NCBI RefSeq assembly: GCF_019132845.1
Contig: NZ_JAHSPR010000004.1
Location: 62,001-126,000, forward strand
Reading direction: 5' to 3'
Origin: Advenella alkanexedens
GTDB taxonomy: Bacteria; Pseudomonadota; Gammaproteobacteria; Burkholderiales; Burkholderiaceae_B
DNA: 64,000 bases
Both the position numbers and the translations under genes were made by a program. How positions within the stretch are numbered: position 1 is the first letter of the stretch; each line of letters starts with the position of its first letter. Positions 8,994 to 20,627 of this stretch are shown one piece after another. Under the pieces are notes generated by a model that was given only the letters and a program-made list of their open reading frames with translations, was not told the origin of the DNA and searched no databases.

Positions 8994-10355
8994 ATGACAG
9001 ATCAATATAATTCACTGTATCAATCATTTGAATGGTTAGTTCCATCACATTTCAATATTGCGGATGCCTGCTGTCATCGCTGGGCCTCCAGTCCGCACGA
9101 AGCCCGTCAAGTTGCCATTTATTTCGAAGACCAGGTGGGCCAGCTCACCATGCTGACTTACGGCCAGCTTTCAGAACAAGTCAATAAACTGGCCAACGGT
9201 TTCATCCGCATGGGCATACAACCCCAGGATCGTATTGCCATTGCCCTGCAACACTCGGCAGAAAGTGCGGTAACCCAGTTGGCGGCACTTACCGTGGGTG
9301 CCATTGCCGTACCGCTAACCGCAACCCTGACCGCGGCCGAATATGCCGAACGCATTCACGATTCACAAGCCAGGGTGGCCATTGTTGACAAGCATTCCAT
9401 TGCCCCCATGATGTCGGCCATCGACAATCATTCTCCGGTCAAGCAGATTATTGGCATTCATACCGAAGATGAGCGTATTATTTCATGGCGTACCTTGCTG
9501 GCAAGACAACCCGGGACCTTCACGCCGGTTATTGTGGCATCCAACTCACCCGCCCTGCTCATCTACCCGCATCCCTCTGAAAACAAACCACTCAGGGGAA
9601 CTTTGCTGCACCATAGTACGTTAATTGGTACGCTGCCCGGTTTTGTAGCCTCCCAAAACTGGTTCCCCAAAGGCAAGGATATCCTCTGGACCTCTTTTGA
9701 CTGGAGCACGCCCAACGGCCTGCTCAATGCCCTGCTGCCTACGCTTTACTTTGGCCGCTCCATTGTTGGCTGTCCCAGCGGGCGTACTATTCCGCGCCTG
9801 TTCACCCTCCTGGAGCACTATCAAATTACCAATATGCTCGTCTCGAGCTACGAACTGGAGCGCATCAGGAATCACCCCGATCCGTTGCTCGAGTTCCAAA
9901 TTGCCATCCGTTGCATTACCTGTCCCGACACCGAAATCACCCGGACACTGCGCGACTGGGTCAGCGAACGCTTTAATGTAAGCATCAACAGTGTTTTCGC
10001 ACCACTGGGTTTTGGGTATATTATTGGTGAAAGCCATGAAAAGTGGCCATCCAGGTACGGCAGCATTGGCAAACCCTACCCCGGACATAGCGTTGCCATT
10101 ATCAACGAAGACGGTGAAGAGCTGGAAGTCGGCCAGTCTGGTGAAATTGCCATTCACACCACCGATCAATATGACTATCCCGATCCAAGCGTTTCCCTGT
10201 CATACTGGTCCAGCTCACAAATTCACGAAACACCCAAAACAGGTGAGTGGATCGGCACCGGGGTTATAGGCTATGCCGATGACGATGGTTATATATGGCG
10301 TACCCCCATTGAGCCCACAAATCTCACAGACACTGTCAGTGAATCAACTTCTTGA
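8994..10355 (+). CDS. AMP-binding-fold protein with eroded catalytic motifs
   Basis: Resembles the N-terminal domain of acyl-CoA synthetases: FNIADACCHRWA near the start, LTYGQLSEQVNKLANGFIRMGIQPQDR, and HSAESAVTQLAALTVGAIAVPL are typical of the ANL superfamily. The phosphate-binding loop, normally YTSGTTGxPKG, reads IYPHPSENKPLRG here (residues ~188-200) although the flanking LHHSTLIGTLPGF still aligns. The later motif that normally reads TGD is TGV (TGVIGYADDDGYIW). The protein ends right after this, so the C-terminal domain with the catalytic Lys is absent (453 residues against ~540). An upstream ATG at 8910 is in frame, but the terminator at 8932 argues for 8994. I infer a non-catalytic or relic paralogue. 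It overlaps no neighbour; the gamma-carbonic anhydrase gene starts 11 bases later. Confidence 0.75.
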   Translation: MTDQYNSLYQSFEWLVPSHFNIADACCHRWASSPHEARQVAIYFEDQVGQLTMLTYGQLSEQVNKLANGFIRMGIQPQDRIAIALQHSAESAVTQLAALTVGAIAVPLTATLTAAEYAERIHDSQARVAIVDKHSIAPMMSAIDNHSPVKQIIGIHTEDERIISWRTLLARQPGTFTPVIVASNSPALLIYPHPSENKPLRGTLLHHSTLIGTLPGFVASQNWFPKGKDILWTSFDWSTPNGLLNALLPTLYFGRSIVGCPSGRTIPRLFTLLEHYQITNMLVSSYELERIRNHPDPLLEFQIAIRCITCPDTEITRTLRDWVSERFNVSINSVFAPLGFGYIIGESHEKWPSRYGSIGKPYPGHSVAIINEDGEELEVGQSGEIAIHTTDQYDYPDPSVSLSYWSSSQIHETPKTGEWIGTGVIGYADDDGYIWRTPIEPTNLTDTVSESTS

Positions 10356-10366
10356 AAGGAAACCGA

Positions 10367-10888
10367 ATGGCCATTTACCAACTTGAAAACCTGGTACCCC
10401 ATATTGATCCCAGTGCATTTATCTTTGAGAATGCAACACTGATCGGTAATGTAACACTGGCCGCCAATGTCAGTATCTGGGCCAATGTTTCCATTCGGGC
10501 CGATAATGCCAGCATTATCATCGATGAAAACAGCAACGTACAGGAAGGCAGTGTCTTGCACGTTGATGAAGGAGTACCGCTATATATAGCCAAAAATGTA
10601 ACGGTAGGCCATCAGGCCATGCTGCACGGCTGTACCATTGGTGAAGGCTCATTAATTGGCATGCAGGCCATTGTGCTTAACAATGCCGTTATTGGCAAAA
10701 ACTGTATTATTGGTGCGGGCGCCATCGTTCCCGAAGGAAAAGTGATCCCCGACAATTCACTGGTTATTGGTGTGGCAAAAATTGCCCGTACCCTGACCAA
10801 TGAAGACCTTGCCGGTGTGCATGCAGGCACCCGTCATTACGTAGAACAAGGCAAACGCTACTCTCAACACCTGAAACGCCTTGATTAA
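10367..10888 (+). CDS. Gamma-class carbonic anhydrase-like hexapeptide-repeat protein
   Basis: Left-handed beta-helix protein of 173 residues made of hexapeptide repeats (LIGNVT, LAANVS, IWANVS, and so on). The three His expected to bind the metal are at residues 65 (VLHVDEG), 82 (GHQAM) and 87 (LHGC), matching the YrdA/gamma-carbonic anhydrase family, so reversible hydration of CO2 or a related acyl-binding role is likely. The ATG at 10367 is preferred over 10352 because AAAGGA lies at the right distance upstream. It is followed by hslO after 29 bases and was probably cotranscribed with the preceding AMP-binding gene. Confidence 0.88.
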   Translation: MAIYQLENLVPHIDPSAFIFENATLIGNVTLAANVSIWANVSIRADNASIIIDENSNVQEGSVLHVDEGVPLYIAKNVTVGHQAMLHGCTIGEGSLIGMQAIVLNNAVIGKNCIIGAGAIVPEGKVIPDNSLVIGVAKIARTLTNEDLAGVHAGTRHYVEQGKRYSQHLKRLD

Positions 10889-10917
10889 TCCGTCTCAGGA
10901 TATATTTTCTTGCTGTC

Positions 10918-11838
10918 ATGAACGATTCCTTAAAAAAATACCTGTTTGAAGACCGCAGTACGCGAGTTCAAACCGTCAATCTTACCCAAACCTGGGCCGA
11001 AGCGCTGGGCCACCAGCACTATCCGCCCACTATCCGAAGGCTCTTGGGAGAATTAAGCGCAGCAGCCGTCCTGCTGACATCAAACATCAAGTTTGATGGC
11101 TCCTTGATTCTTCAATTGCAAGGTGATGGCCCCATTAGCCTGATTGTGGTCGAGTGCGACACTTCACTTCACGTGCGTGCCACCGTTAAAATGCGACAAG
11201 AGTTTGTTTGTCCTGAAAACGGTACCCTGCAAACCCTGCTCAATGCCAACGGCAATGGCCGGTTTGCGGTCATTCTTGACCCCAAAAACAGGTCTGAAGG
11301 CATGCAACCCTACCAAGGCATTGTACCCATGCAAGGCAACTCGGTGGCACACGTACTTGAACACTACATGAAGCACTCCGAACAGCTGAATACCCGGTTA
11401 TGGCTTGCTGCCAATGATGAAAAAGCCTGCGGGCTCCTGCTGCAGCAACTGCCTTCAACAGGCGGCATACTTGCGGCCACGCAAACCACCGATGAGACCT
11501 GGGAACGCGCTGTTCAGTTTGCCGAAACCCTCAGCACCGAAGAGCTGCTTTCCACCGATGAGGACACCCTGATCCACCGTCTGTACTGGGAAGAAACCTT
11601 GATTGCCTATGAACCGATTGCTGTCACCTGGTTTTGTCCCTGTACCCGTGAAAGGGTTGCCAACATGCTTAAAATGCTGGGTAGCGAAGAAATTGCCAGC
11701 ATACTTAGTGAGCGGGAAAACATCGAGATCTCCTGTGATTTTTGTGGCAAACCCTATGTTTTTGATCCGGTAGACTGTGCAAAACTGTTTGTGAATCCAG
11801 ACAGTTTTGTGGTCAAGGGCAATACCTCAAGCCACTAA
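10918..11838 (+). CDS. hslO: Redox-regulated chaperone Hsp33
   Basis: Cytoplasmic holdase chaperone activated by oxidation. The 306-residue protein has the N-terminal DDLxKYLFEDRSTRVQ-type start (NDSLKKYLFEDRSTR) and the YxPTIRRLLGEL segment. Near the C-terminus are the four zinc-binding cysteines in the pattern CxC (residues 240 and 242, FCPCTRERV) and CxxC (273 and 276, CDFCGKPY) that form disulfides on stress. All key residues are present. It is followed by a strong hairpin terminator at 11899, which probably ends the transcript that includes the gamma-carbonic anhydrase gene. Confidence 0.96.
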   Translation: MNDSLKKYLFEDRSTRVQTVNLTQTWAEALGHQHYPPTIRRLLGELSAAAVLLTSNIKFDGSLILQLQGDGPISLIVVECDTSLHVRATVKMRQEFVCPENGTLQTLLNANGNGRFAVILDPKNRSEGMQPYQGIVPMQGNSVAHVLEHYMKHSEQLNTRLWLAANDEKACGLLLQQLPSTGGILAATQTTDETWERAVQFAETLSTEELLSTDEDTLIHRLYWEETLIAYEPIAVTWFCPCTRERVANMLKMLGSEEIASILSERENIEISCDFCGKPYVFDPVDCAKLFVNPDSFVVKGNTSSH

Positions 11839-11898
11839 CCACACAGCGAACTATTGGATCAATCCATCCATTTGTAAAACTCACAATTTACAGCCTTC

Positions 11899-11941
11899 AA
11901 GAGTAAGCACAGACTAACGTCATGCTTACTCTTTTGTTTTT
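11899..11941 (+). terminator. Intrinsic terminator after hslO that overlaps the next start codon
   Basis: An 11-base perfect inverted repeat (AAGAGTAAGCA and TGCTTACTCTT, loop of 13 bases) is followed by TTTTGTTTTT. The ATG of the next gene (11922) lies at the edge of the loop, so that start is enclosed by the hairpin. Confidence 0.8.
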
Positions 11942-12950
11942 CTCCCCAACGATAAAACACCCTTTACCCGAACCGGCTCATACCCAAAAAAACAAGGGCT
12001 TTGGTTCGGTAGAGTTCTTGCTGGTTGCCACCCCCCTATTAATGCTGGGCATGGGCTCACTGGAGGCCTCATATTGGTATATTACCCGTCAGGCAAGCAG
12101 CCTTGCACTGTTTGAGGCTGCCCGTGCCGCCGCCACCCACCATGCCAGTCCACAACGCATAGAACTGGCTTTTGAAAAAGCACTGCATCCTCTTTTCACG
12201 CCAGCTGGCCAATATGCGAACCCCGCCACTCGCATGCAGGCCTATTTCCAACGCATCACACAAAAAACCGGACAGGCACCATGGCGTATCGTGATCAAAA
12301 GCCCAAACCAGACCGATTTTACCGATTTCCAGCGTAAAGACCTGCTTATAGCACAACAAACCGGTCGGCCTGCCATTGACAACAATTATCAGTACGAGCA
12401 ATACCTGCGTACCGGTACGGGCAAGTCTTCAGGCCATAACATTTTTCAGGCCAATACACTGCAAATAGAGCTAACCTACCCTTACCAGGCCCTTATTCCC
12501 GGCATAAGTCAATTATTCAGGATGCTGGCAGGCAAGGGGTCCGCTTACGATGCTCAACTCATGGATCAGGGCATCCTGCCCATCAAGCAGACCTTGTCCA
12601 TCAGCATGCAATCCCATCCTGTTTTATGGCCGGTGGATCCCGGTGGAAAAGTGCTTTACAGTCACAACCTACTCAACGGAAACGATATTTTCCACCCACA
12701 AAGCAACAACAACCAAACCTGTACGGGTTTATGGTGCGGACCACTCAGCGACAGGGCAAAAACCTTACCCACATCATCCGGCAACACAAGACCTGCGGCC
12801 CAACAAATGCCCGCTGCCAATCATCCGCAAACACCCGCCAAAGACGCAGGCAACAGCTCACCAGCAGCGTCCAAAACACCGGCTCCGGAAGATGAAATTT
12901 CAGTAGATGGGCAAGATCCGGCCTGTGGCATCAACCTTTGCTGTACCTAG
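11922..12950 (+). CDS. Orphan TadE-like pseudopilin-family protein
   Basis: The protein (342 residues from this ATG) has a short N-terminus, then GFGSVEFLLVATPLLMLGMGSLEASYWYITRQ divided between a Glu-containing (SVEF) start and one membrane helix, and then SLALFEAARAAATHHAS. This resembles the TadE/TadG signature (helix with a Glu, then A-R-x-A). The outer part ends in a Pro/Thr/Gln-rich stretch, and the extreme C-terminus carries three Cys (CGINLCC). No other tad or pilus gene is nearby. The exact start is uncertain because this ATG is inside a terminator hairpin; the TTG at 11934 is an alternative. Its function is not known to me. Confidence 0.65.
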   Translation: MLTLLFFSPTIKHPLPEPAHTQKNKGFGSVEFLLVATPLLMLGMGSLEASYWYITRQASSLALFEAARAAATHHASPQRIELAFEKALHPLFTPAGQYANPATRMQAYFQRITQKTGQAPWRIVIKSPNQTDFTDFQRKDLLIAQQTGRPAIDNNYQYEQYLRTGTGKSSGHNIFQANTLQIELTYPYQALIPGISQLFRMLAGKGSAYDAQLMDQGILPIKQTLSISMQSHPVLWPVDPGGKVLYSHNLLNGNDIFHPQSNNNQTCTGLWCGPLSDRAKTLPTSSGNTRPAAQQMPAANHPQTPAKDAGNSSPAASKTPAPEDEISVDGQDPACGINLCCT

Positions 12951-12973
12951 CAAACGTTAGGCAGAACCTGTAT

Positions 12974-13333
12974 TTATTGTGCGGAAGGAGCGGCGCTGAC
13001 GGCCGGTTTGGATGCTTCGGTTTTTTTACCGATAGGCAGGGTAATGGTAGGCACTGCCTCATTGGGAACCAGGATCTGCACCAGGGTTTCACCCTCATTT
13101 ATCATCCCCATTTCGATGCGTGCACGATCTTCAAGCGCTTCGGTACCTGATTCCAAATCCTGGACTTCTGCTTTCATGGCATTGTTTCGGGCCAACAATG
13201 CCTTGTTTTTTTCATGCTGCTCTTTAAGCTGCTCTTTTAATTCCGCCACCCGCAACCAACCCGAATCTCCCTTCCATAAGGGATACTGAATAGCGATACA
13301 TGCCAGCAGAAGCAACAAAAAAAGCAAACGCAT
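12974..13333 (-). CDS. ftsB: Cell division protein FtsB
   Basis: Bitopic inner-membrane protein of the FtsQLB complex, which links FtsZ assembly to septal peptidoglycan synthesis. The 119-residue protein has one N-terminal membrane helix (LLFLLLLLACIAIQYPLW), the conserved WKGDSGW turn, a coiled coil (ELKEQLKEQHEKNKALLARNN, written here only as a description of residues ~32-52) and the ALEDRARIEMGMI motif. A Pro/Ala-rich tail is longer than in E. coli FtsB (103 residues). It lies just downstream of eno, as in most beta- and gammaproteobacteria, and converges with the TadE-like gene. Confidence 0.93.
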   Translation of the reverse strand: MRLLFLLLLLACIAIQYPLWKGDSGWLRVAELKEQLKEQHEKNKALLARNNAMKAEVQDLESGTEALEDRARIEMGMINEGETLVQILVPNEAVPTITLPIGKKTEASKPAVSAAPSAQ

Positions 13334-13348
13334 GAGATAAACAGCCGA

Positions 13349-14662
<1,314 letters not shown>

Positions 14663-14684
14663 TCAAGTATTACAAAGGTTTTTG

Positions 14685-15110
14685 TCATAGGCTGAATTGT
14701 ACATGACAAAGACGGGCTTGTATTTTATCAAGCGTGGCAATCAACACATGAATTTCATCTTCAGGAAGATCAAGCGTTATTTTTGCCAAAAATGCATCGC
14801 GCTTGTTCCAGGTTTTGGTCATGAACTCCCGTCCCTTCGCTGTCAACAACACATTGGTAACCCGGTTGTCATCTTGATTCATGGAGCGTTTTACCCAGCC
14901 TTCTTTTTCCATGGCTTTTACATGTCGGGTCAGCGTCGCCGCATCTACATCCAGCGAACTCACCAGTTGCTTTTGTGAAACAGGCGTGTCGCCCAAAGCC
15001 AGCAGGATCCTCCATCTTATTCCCGGAATGCCTACTTCAGCTTCAAACAGCCTTGCCCAGGTTCGGTAAATGCGACCCACGCGCTGCATCATCTCAAGTT
15101 CCAACGCCAT
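14685..15110 (-). CDS. MarR family transcriptional regulator
   Basis: A 141-residue winged-helix regulator. It shows the MarR layout: an N-terminal dimer helix (RVGRIYRTWARLFEAEVG), a recognition helix (SLDVDAATLTRHVKAMEKEGWV), and the wing with NQDDNRVTNVLLTAKGREF, close to the family DxRD pattern. The ATG directly abuts the stop codon of the MFS exporter gene, so the two are translated from one message. MarR proteins usually repress the adjacent exporter and release DNA when a phenolic or hydrophobic ligand binds; that role is inferred here from position. Confidence 0.9.
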   Translation of the reverse strand: MALELEMMQRVGRIYRTWARLFEAEVGIPGIRWRILLALGDTPVSQKQLVSSLDVDAATLTRHVKAMEKEGWVKRSMNQDDNRVTNVLLTAKGREFMTKTWNKRDAFLAKITLDLPEDEIHVLIATLDKIQARLCHVQFSL

Positions 15111-16718
15111 TTAGACTCCTTTTTGCTTATCTGTTTTCTTATCTTTCAGGTCTATCAAAGGCAATCGATACACCCAAACAGTTGCCAACAAGGTCAGGGC
15201 AAATACGATCCAGAAACCCGAATGAATGGCAGCGACCAGGGTTTCACGACCGGCATCTATCCAGAATTGAATATCGCCCACCCCGATTTGTTGAGCCTGT
15301 GCCTGCAAGGCTGCTTGCTGGACGGGATTCACCAGGACTTGCGCATCAAACAGCCCCTGCAGTGAATCGGGAGGTATTTTATCGCCTATTTGCCGCACCA
15401 TGCCTGTTGCATACAAATAATTAACCAATGAGCCCACAACAGCAATACCCAGCATGCCCCCTATCATCCGGATGGATTGAACCAGGGCGGTTGCAATACC
15501 CAGGTTTGACTTACCCGCCACTTCCTGTGAAAAAATGGTCAGATTGGGCATAATCATACCAAGCCCTACGCCCCCCAGCACCATATAAGCCATAAACACA
15601 TATGATGAACCCTCACGATTGGAAAAAATCGTACCCAGAATACAAACCAGTACCAGTACAAAACCGGCATATAAAATATGATTGGGGCGTTTAAGACTGG
15701 TAACGACCTTGCCACTTAAAATACTGCCCACCGTTACACATACCACCAATGGCGTAATCAGAATACCAGCCTCATTAGGAGACAACGCGAATCCGCCCTG
15801 CAGAAAAAGAGGTATATAAAACAACAGGCTGAACAAGGTAAAGCCAAGTAAAAGCGATAACAAAAACAGCACATTCATGCTCTTTATGCGAAAAAGTTCA
15901 AGTGGTATCAGTGCATAAGGACAATGGGCTTCCCATTTGAACAGGAGCAGCGTAAACAATATAAATACCAGTCCCAGCATGACCACGTTCCAGCTCATGC
16001 CATACCTTCCCAGAAACTCAACAAAAAACTGCAGGCTACCCAGTACCAAGGTAATTAACACGGCTCCGACCCAGTCCAACCTGATAACCTGTTTATGCGG
16101 GTAACGGATAAGCGGCAAGTATTGCCAGATAGACCAAAGCCCCAACAGACTAATGGGCACATTCACAAAAAAAATAGACCGCCAGCCATAATACTCGGTA
16201 AGAAAACCACCCAACGATGGCCCCACGACACTGGCAATGCCATAAGCAGAACTTAAAAAAACCTGCCATTTAAGCCTGACAGCCGCTGACGGAAACAGGT
16301 CGGGAATACAGGCAAAGGCCGTGCCCACCAGCATGCCCCCACCCACCCCCTGCAAGCCTCTGGAAAGAATCAGCTGCAACATGCTGTCTGCCATGCCGCT
16401 AAGAATGGAGGCCGTTGTAAAAATAATTATGGAAGCGATGACAAACGGCTTACGCCCGTAAAAATCACCCAGACGCCCAAAAATGGGAACCGTAATGACC
16501 GAGGCCAGCAAATACGAGGTTCCCACCCAGGCATACAAATCAAAACTGTTCAACTCTGCCGCAATGGTGGGCATGGCCGTCCCGACAATGGATTGATCAA
16601 GCCCAACCAGAATAGTCACAAAACACAAGCCCAGAGTGGCCAGCAATGACTGTCGAAAGGGAAGCCTTCTTCCGGTACCTGAATCCTCATCATCAATATG
16701 AATAGGCTGTGCAGACAT
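15111..16718 (-). CDS. MFS drug exporter, DHA2 (EmrB/QacA) type, 14 membrane segments
   Basis: Proton-driven efflux protein of the inner membrane, 535 residues. The loop motif GRLGDFYGRKPFVIAS (motif A), the TxxxGLDQSIVGTAMPTIA start (motif D1 region) and SRGLQGVGGGMLVGTAFA are characteristic of the DHA2 family with 14 segments. The last segments are followed by a short Lys/Asp-rich tail. The MarR gene follows without a gap. A sigma70-like promoter lies at 16759-16786. The pair stands between kdsA and eno, which are usually adjacent, so it may be a later insertion; no IS or repeat marks its borders. The substrate is unknown. No emrA partner is visible. Confidence 0.9.
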   Translation of the reverse strand: MSAQPIHIDDEDSGTGRRLPFRQSLLATLGLCFVTILVGLDQSIVGTAMPTIAAELNSFDLYAWVGTSYLLASVITVPIFGRLGDFYGRKPFVIASIIIFTTASILSGMADSMLQLILSRGLQGVGGGMLVGTAFACIPDLFPSAAVRLKWQVFLSSAYGIASVVGPSLGGFLTEYYGWRSIFFVNVPISLLGLWSIWQYLPLIRYPHKQVIRLDWVGAVLITLVLGSLQFFVEFLGRYGMSWNVVMLGLVFILFTLLLFKWEAHCPYALIPLELFRIKSMNVLFLLSLLLGFTLFSLLFYIPLFLQGGFALSPNEAGILITPLVVCVTVGSILSGKVVTSLKRPNHILYAGFVLVLVCILGTIFSNREGSSYVFMAYMVLGGVGLGMIMPNLTIFSQEVAGKSNLGIATALVQSIRMIGGMLGIAVVGSLVNYLYATGMVRQIGDKIPPDSLQGLFDAQVLVNPVQQAALQAQAQQIGVGDIQFWIDAGRETLVAAIHSGFWIVFALTLLATVWVYRLPLIDLKDKKTDKQKGV

Positions 16719-16758
16719 GATATGGCAAACACTTAAAAAATTAATTGATTATGAAAAC

Positions 16759-16786
16759 ATTTTATATGAAACTATTTTACTGTCAA
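16759..16786 (-). promoter_or_regulatory. Likely sigma70 promoter of the MFS/MarR operon
   Basis: Read on the minus strand: TTGACA (16786-16781), 16 bases, then TAAAAT (16764-16759), about 40 bases upstream of the exporter start. The DNA between it and the ATG is AT-rich and could hold the MarR operator. Confidence 0.55.
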
Positions 16787-16799
16787 TAAATCAAACAAG

Positions 16800-16840
16800 A
16801 AAAAACCGTTGCACCAATGAGATTATCATTAACGCAACGG
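16800..16840 (-). terminator. Intrinsic terminator after kdsA
   Basis: On the minus strand CCGTTGC and GCAACGG form a 7-base stem around a smaller inner hairpin and are followed by TTTTTT. It ends the pyrG-kdsA transcript before the MFS promoter. Confidence 0.75.
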
Positions 16841-16871
16841 ACTTATTCAAATACGCTTTGTTAAGCTGTGC

Positions 16872-19682
<2,811 letters not shown>

Positions 19683-19784
19683 ATGCAGACAAAAAGAAAA
19701 ATCATCACCCTGACCATTGGCTTTATTATTGCTTTTTTTAGCGCAATTGGCCTGCTTTCGCTTTGGGCCAGTTCCCTGTATTAG
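19683..19784 (+). CDS. Possible 33-residue single-span membrane peptide
   Basis: A short frame starting ATG CAG ACA AAA and ending with TAG. The product has a Lys/Arg-rich start (MQTKRK), then one hydrophobic helix (IITLTIGFIIAFFSAIG) and a short LWASSLY end: positive inside, one membrane span. It is followed 9 bases later by a good intrinsic terminator, which supports a real transcript. The ribosome binding site is weak. It is too short to assign to a family; a chance frame cannot be excluded. Confidence 0.45.
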   Translation: MQTKRKIITLTIGFIIAFFSAIGLLSLWASSLY

Positions 19785-19793
19785 GGAATGAAA

Positions 19794-19824
19794 CCCCTGT
19801 TGACAAGGCAAACAGGGGCTTTTA
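19794..19824 (+). terminator. Intrinsic terminator after the 33-residue peptide frame
   Basis: An 8-base perfect stem (CCCCTGTT and AACAGGGG, loop of 9) followed by CTTTTAC. Confidence 0.7.
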
Positions 19825-19867
19825 CCTAACCCCCTGTCATTGACCGCTCATGACAGCCCAAGCACGG

Positions 19868-19911
19868 AAAACCCCGCCACAGAAGGTGCCCTTCTGCCGT
19901 GCGAGGTTTTT
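19868..19911. terminator. Bidirectional terminator hairpin before the cupin gene end
   Basis: The apical stem CAGAAGG-tgc-CCTTCTG sits on a longer imperfect stem with AAAACC on one side and GGTTTTT on the other, so either strand can terminate. It fits the end of the cupin gene on the minus strand. Confidence 0.65.
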
Positions 19912-19995
19912 AATGCATTATGTTGCTTTATTTATATAAGAGCCGTTTTTATGACGTTGCGGGCAATAAAAACGCCCTACCGGCCATAAAGGACA

Positions 19996-20385
19996 TTATT
20001 CGGTTGTTTTACCATCGAAATGTTCTTCAACCTCATCGGCCTTGGTAGGCTGCAACACGCCATCACGGTGCTCTGGAGGACCATAAATTGTGTAAAGTTT
20101 CAAGGCAACCGTGCCGGTATTTACCACATTATGCACGGCACCGGCCGGCACAATAATGGCAAAATCATCCTCAACCTGATGCGTGGCGCCATCCAGGTAC
20201 AAAGTACCTTTACCCTCTTCGATCCGCAAGAACTGGTCGTGGGTTTCGTGCACTTCCTGGCCGATTTCCTCTCCGGGCTGCAGGGTCATCAGTACCAATT
20301 GCAGATTTTTGCCCGTGTATAAAACCTTACGGTAATTTTCGTTTTCAACGGTCAGTTTTTCAATATTATCTACAAAGCCTTTCAT
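19996..20385 (-). CDS. Small cupin-domain protein
   Basis: A 129-residue single-domain beta-barrel protein. The first cupin motif is recognisable as GEEIGQEVHETHDQFLRIEEGKGTLY described in parts: G(X)5HETHDQF(X)4E(X)6G at residues ~38-60, giving the two His and the Glu that would bind a metal. The second motif is P-A-G-x-x-H-x-V-x-N (PAGAVHNVVN) near residue 82. Such proteins are often annotated as cupins of unknown function or as mannose-6-phosphate isomerase-like. Its substrate is not known. It stands alone between terminators, divergent from the Hsp20 gene. Confidence 0.88.
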   Translation of the reverse strand: MKGFVDNIEKLTVENENYRKVLYTGKNLQLVLMTLQPGEEIGQEVHETHDQFLRIEEGKGTLYLDGATHQVEDDFAIIVPAGAVHNVVNTGTVALKLYTIYGPPEHRDGVLQPTKADEVEEHFDGKTTE

Positions 20386-20498
20386 TCATATCTCCAGTCA
20401 AGAGTTTACAGGACTACTGTTAAACGATTATAAGCATGGTTGCAGTTAATTTCTTTAATCAAACATACAGAAACATAAATTAAATCAAATCAACAAGA

Positions 20499-20527
20499 CT
20501 TGAAATTGCAAACATGATACTCATATA
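20499..20527 (+). promoter_or_regulatory. Heat-shock (sigma32-type) promoter of the Hsp20 gene
   Basis: CTTGAAA at 20499-20505 is followed after 14 bases by CTCATATA at 20520-20527. This is close to the sigma32 consensus CTTGAAA and CCCATNT with normal spacing, and it stands ~100 bases upstream of a small heat-shock protein gene. Confidence 0.8.
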
Positions 20528-20532
20528 CTAAA

Positions 20533-20615
20533 CAGGTTGTTACAGCGCTGTTCAAATTTATTATTTCCCTAACCAAAATGCTTCTTTATATCATAAAGAA
20601 ACCTTTAACCTGGAG
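20533..20615 (+). promoter_or_regulatory. Possible structured 5' leader (RNA thermometer candidate) of the Hsp20 gene
   Basis: The leader holds a perfect hairpin TTCTTTAT-atc-ATAAAGAA (20582-20600). CAGGTT at 20533-20538 is complementary to AACCTG at 20607-20612, which overlaps the Shine-Dalgarno sequence TGGAG at 20611-20615. A fold that hides the ribosome binding site at low temperature is therefore possible. This is inference from base pairing only. Confidence 0.3.
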
Positions 20616-20627
20616 TATGTAAATATC

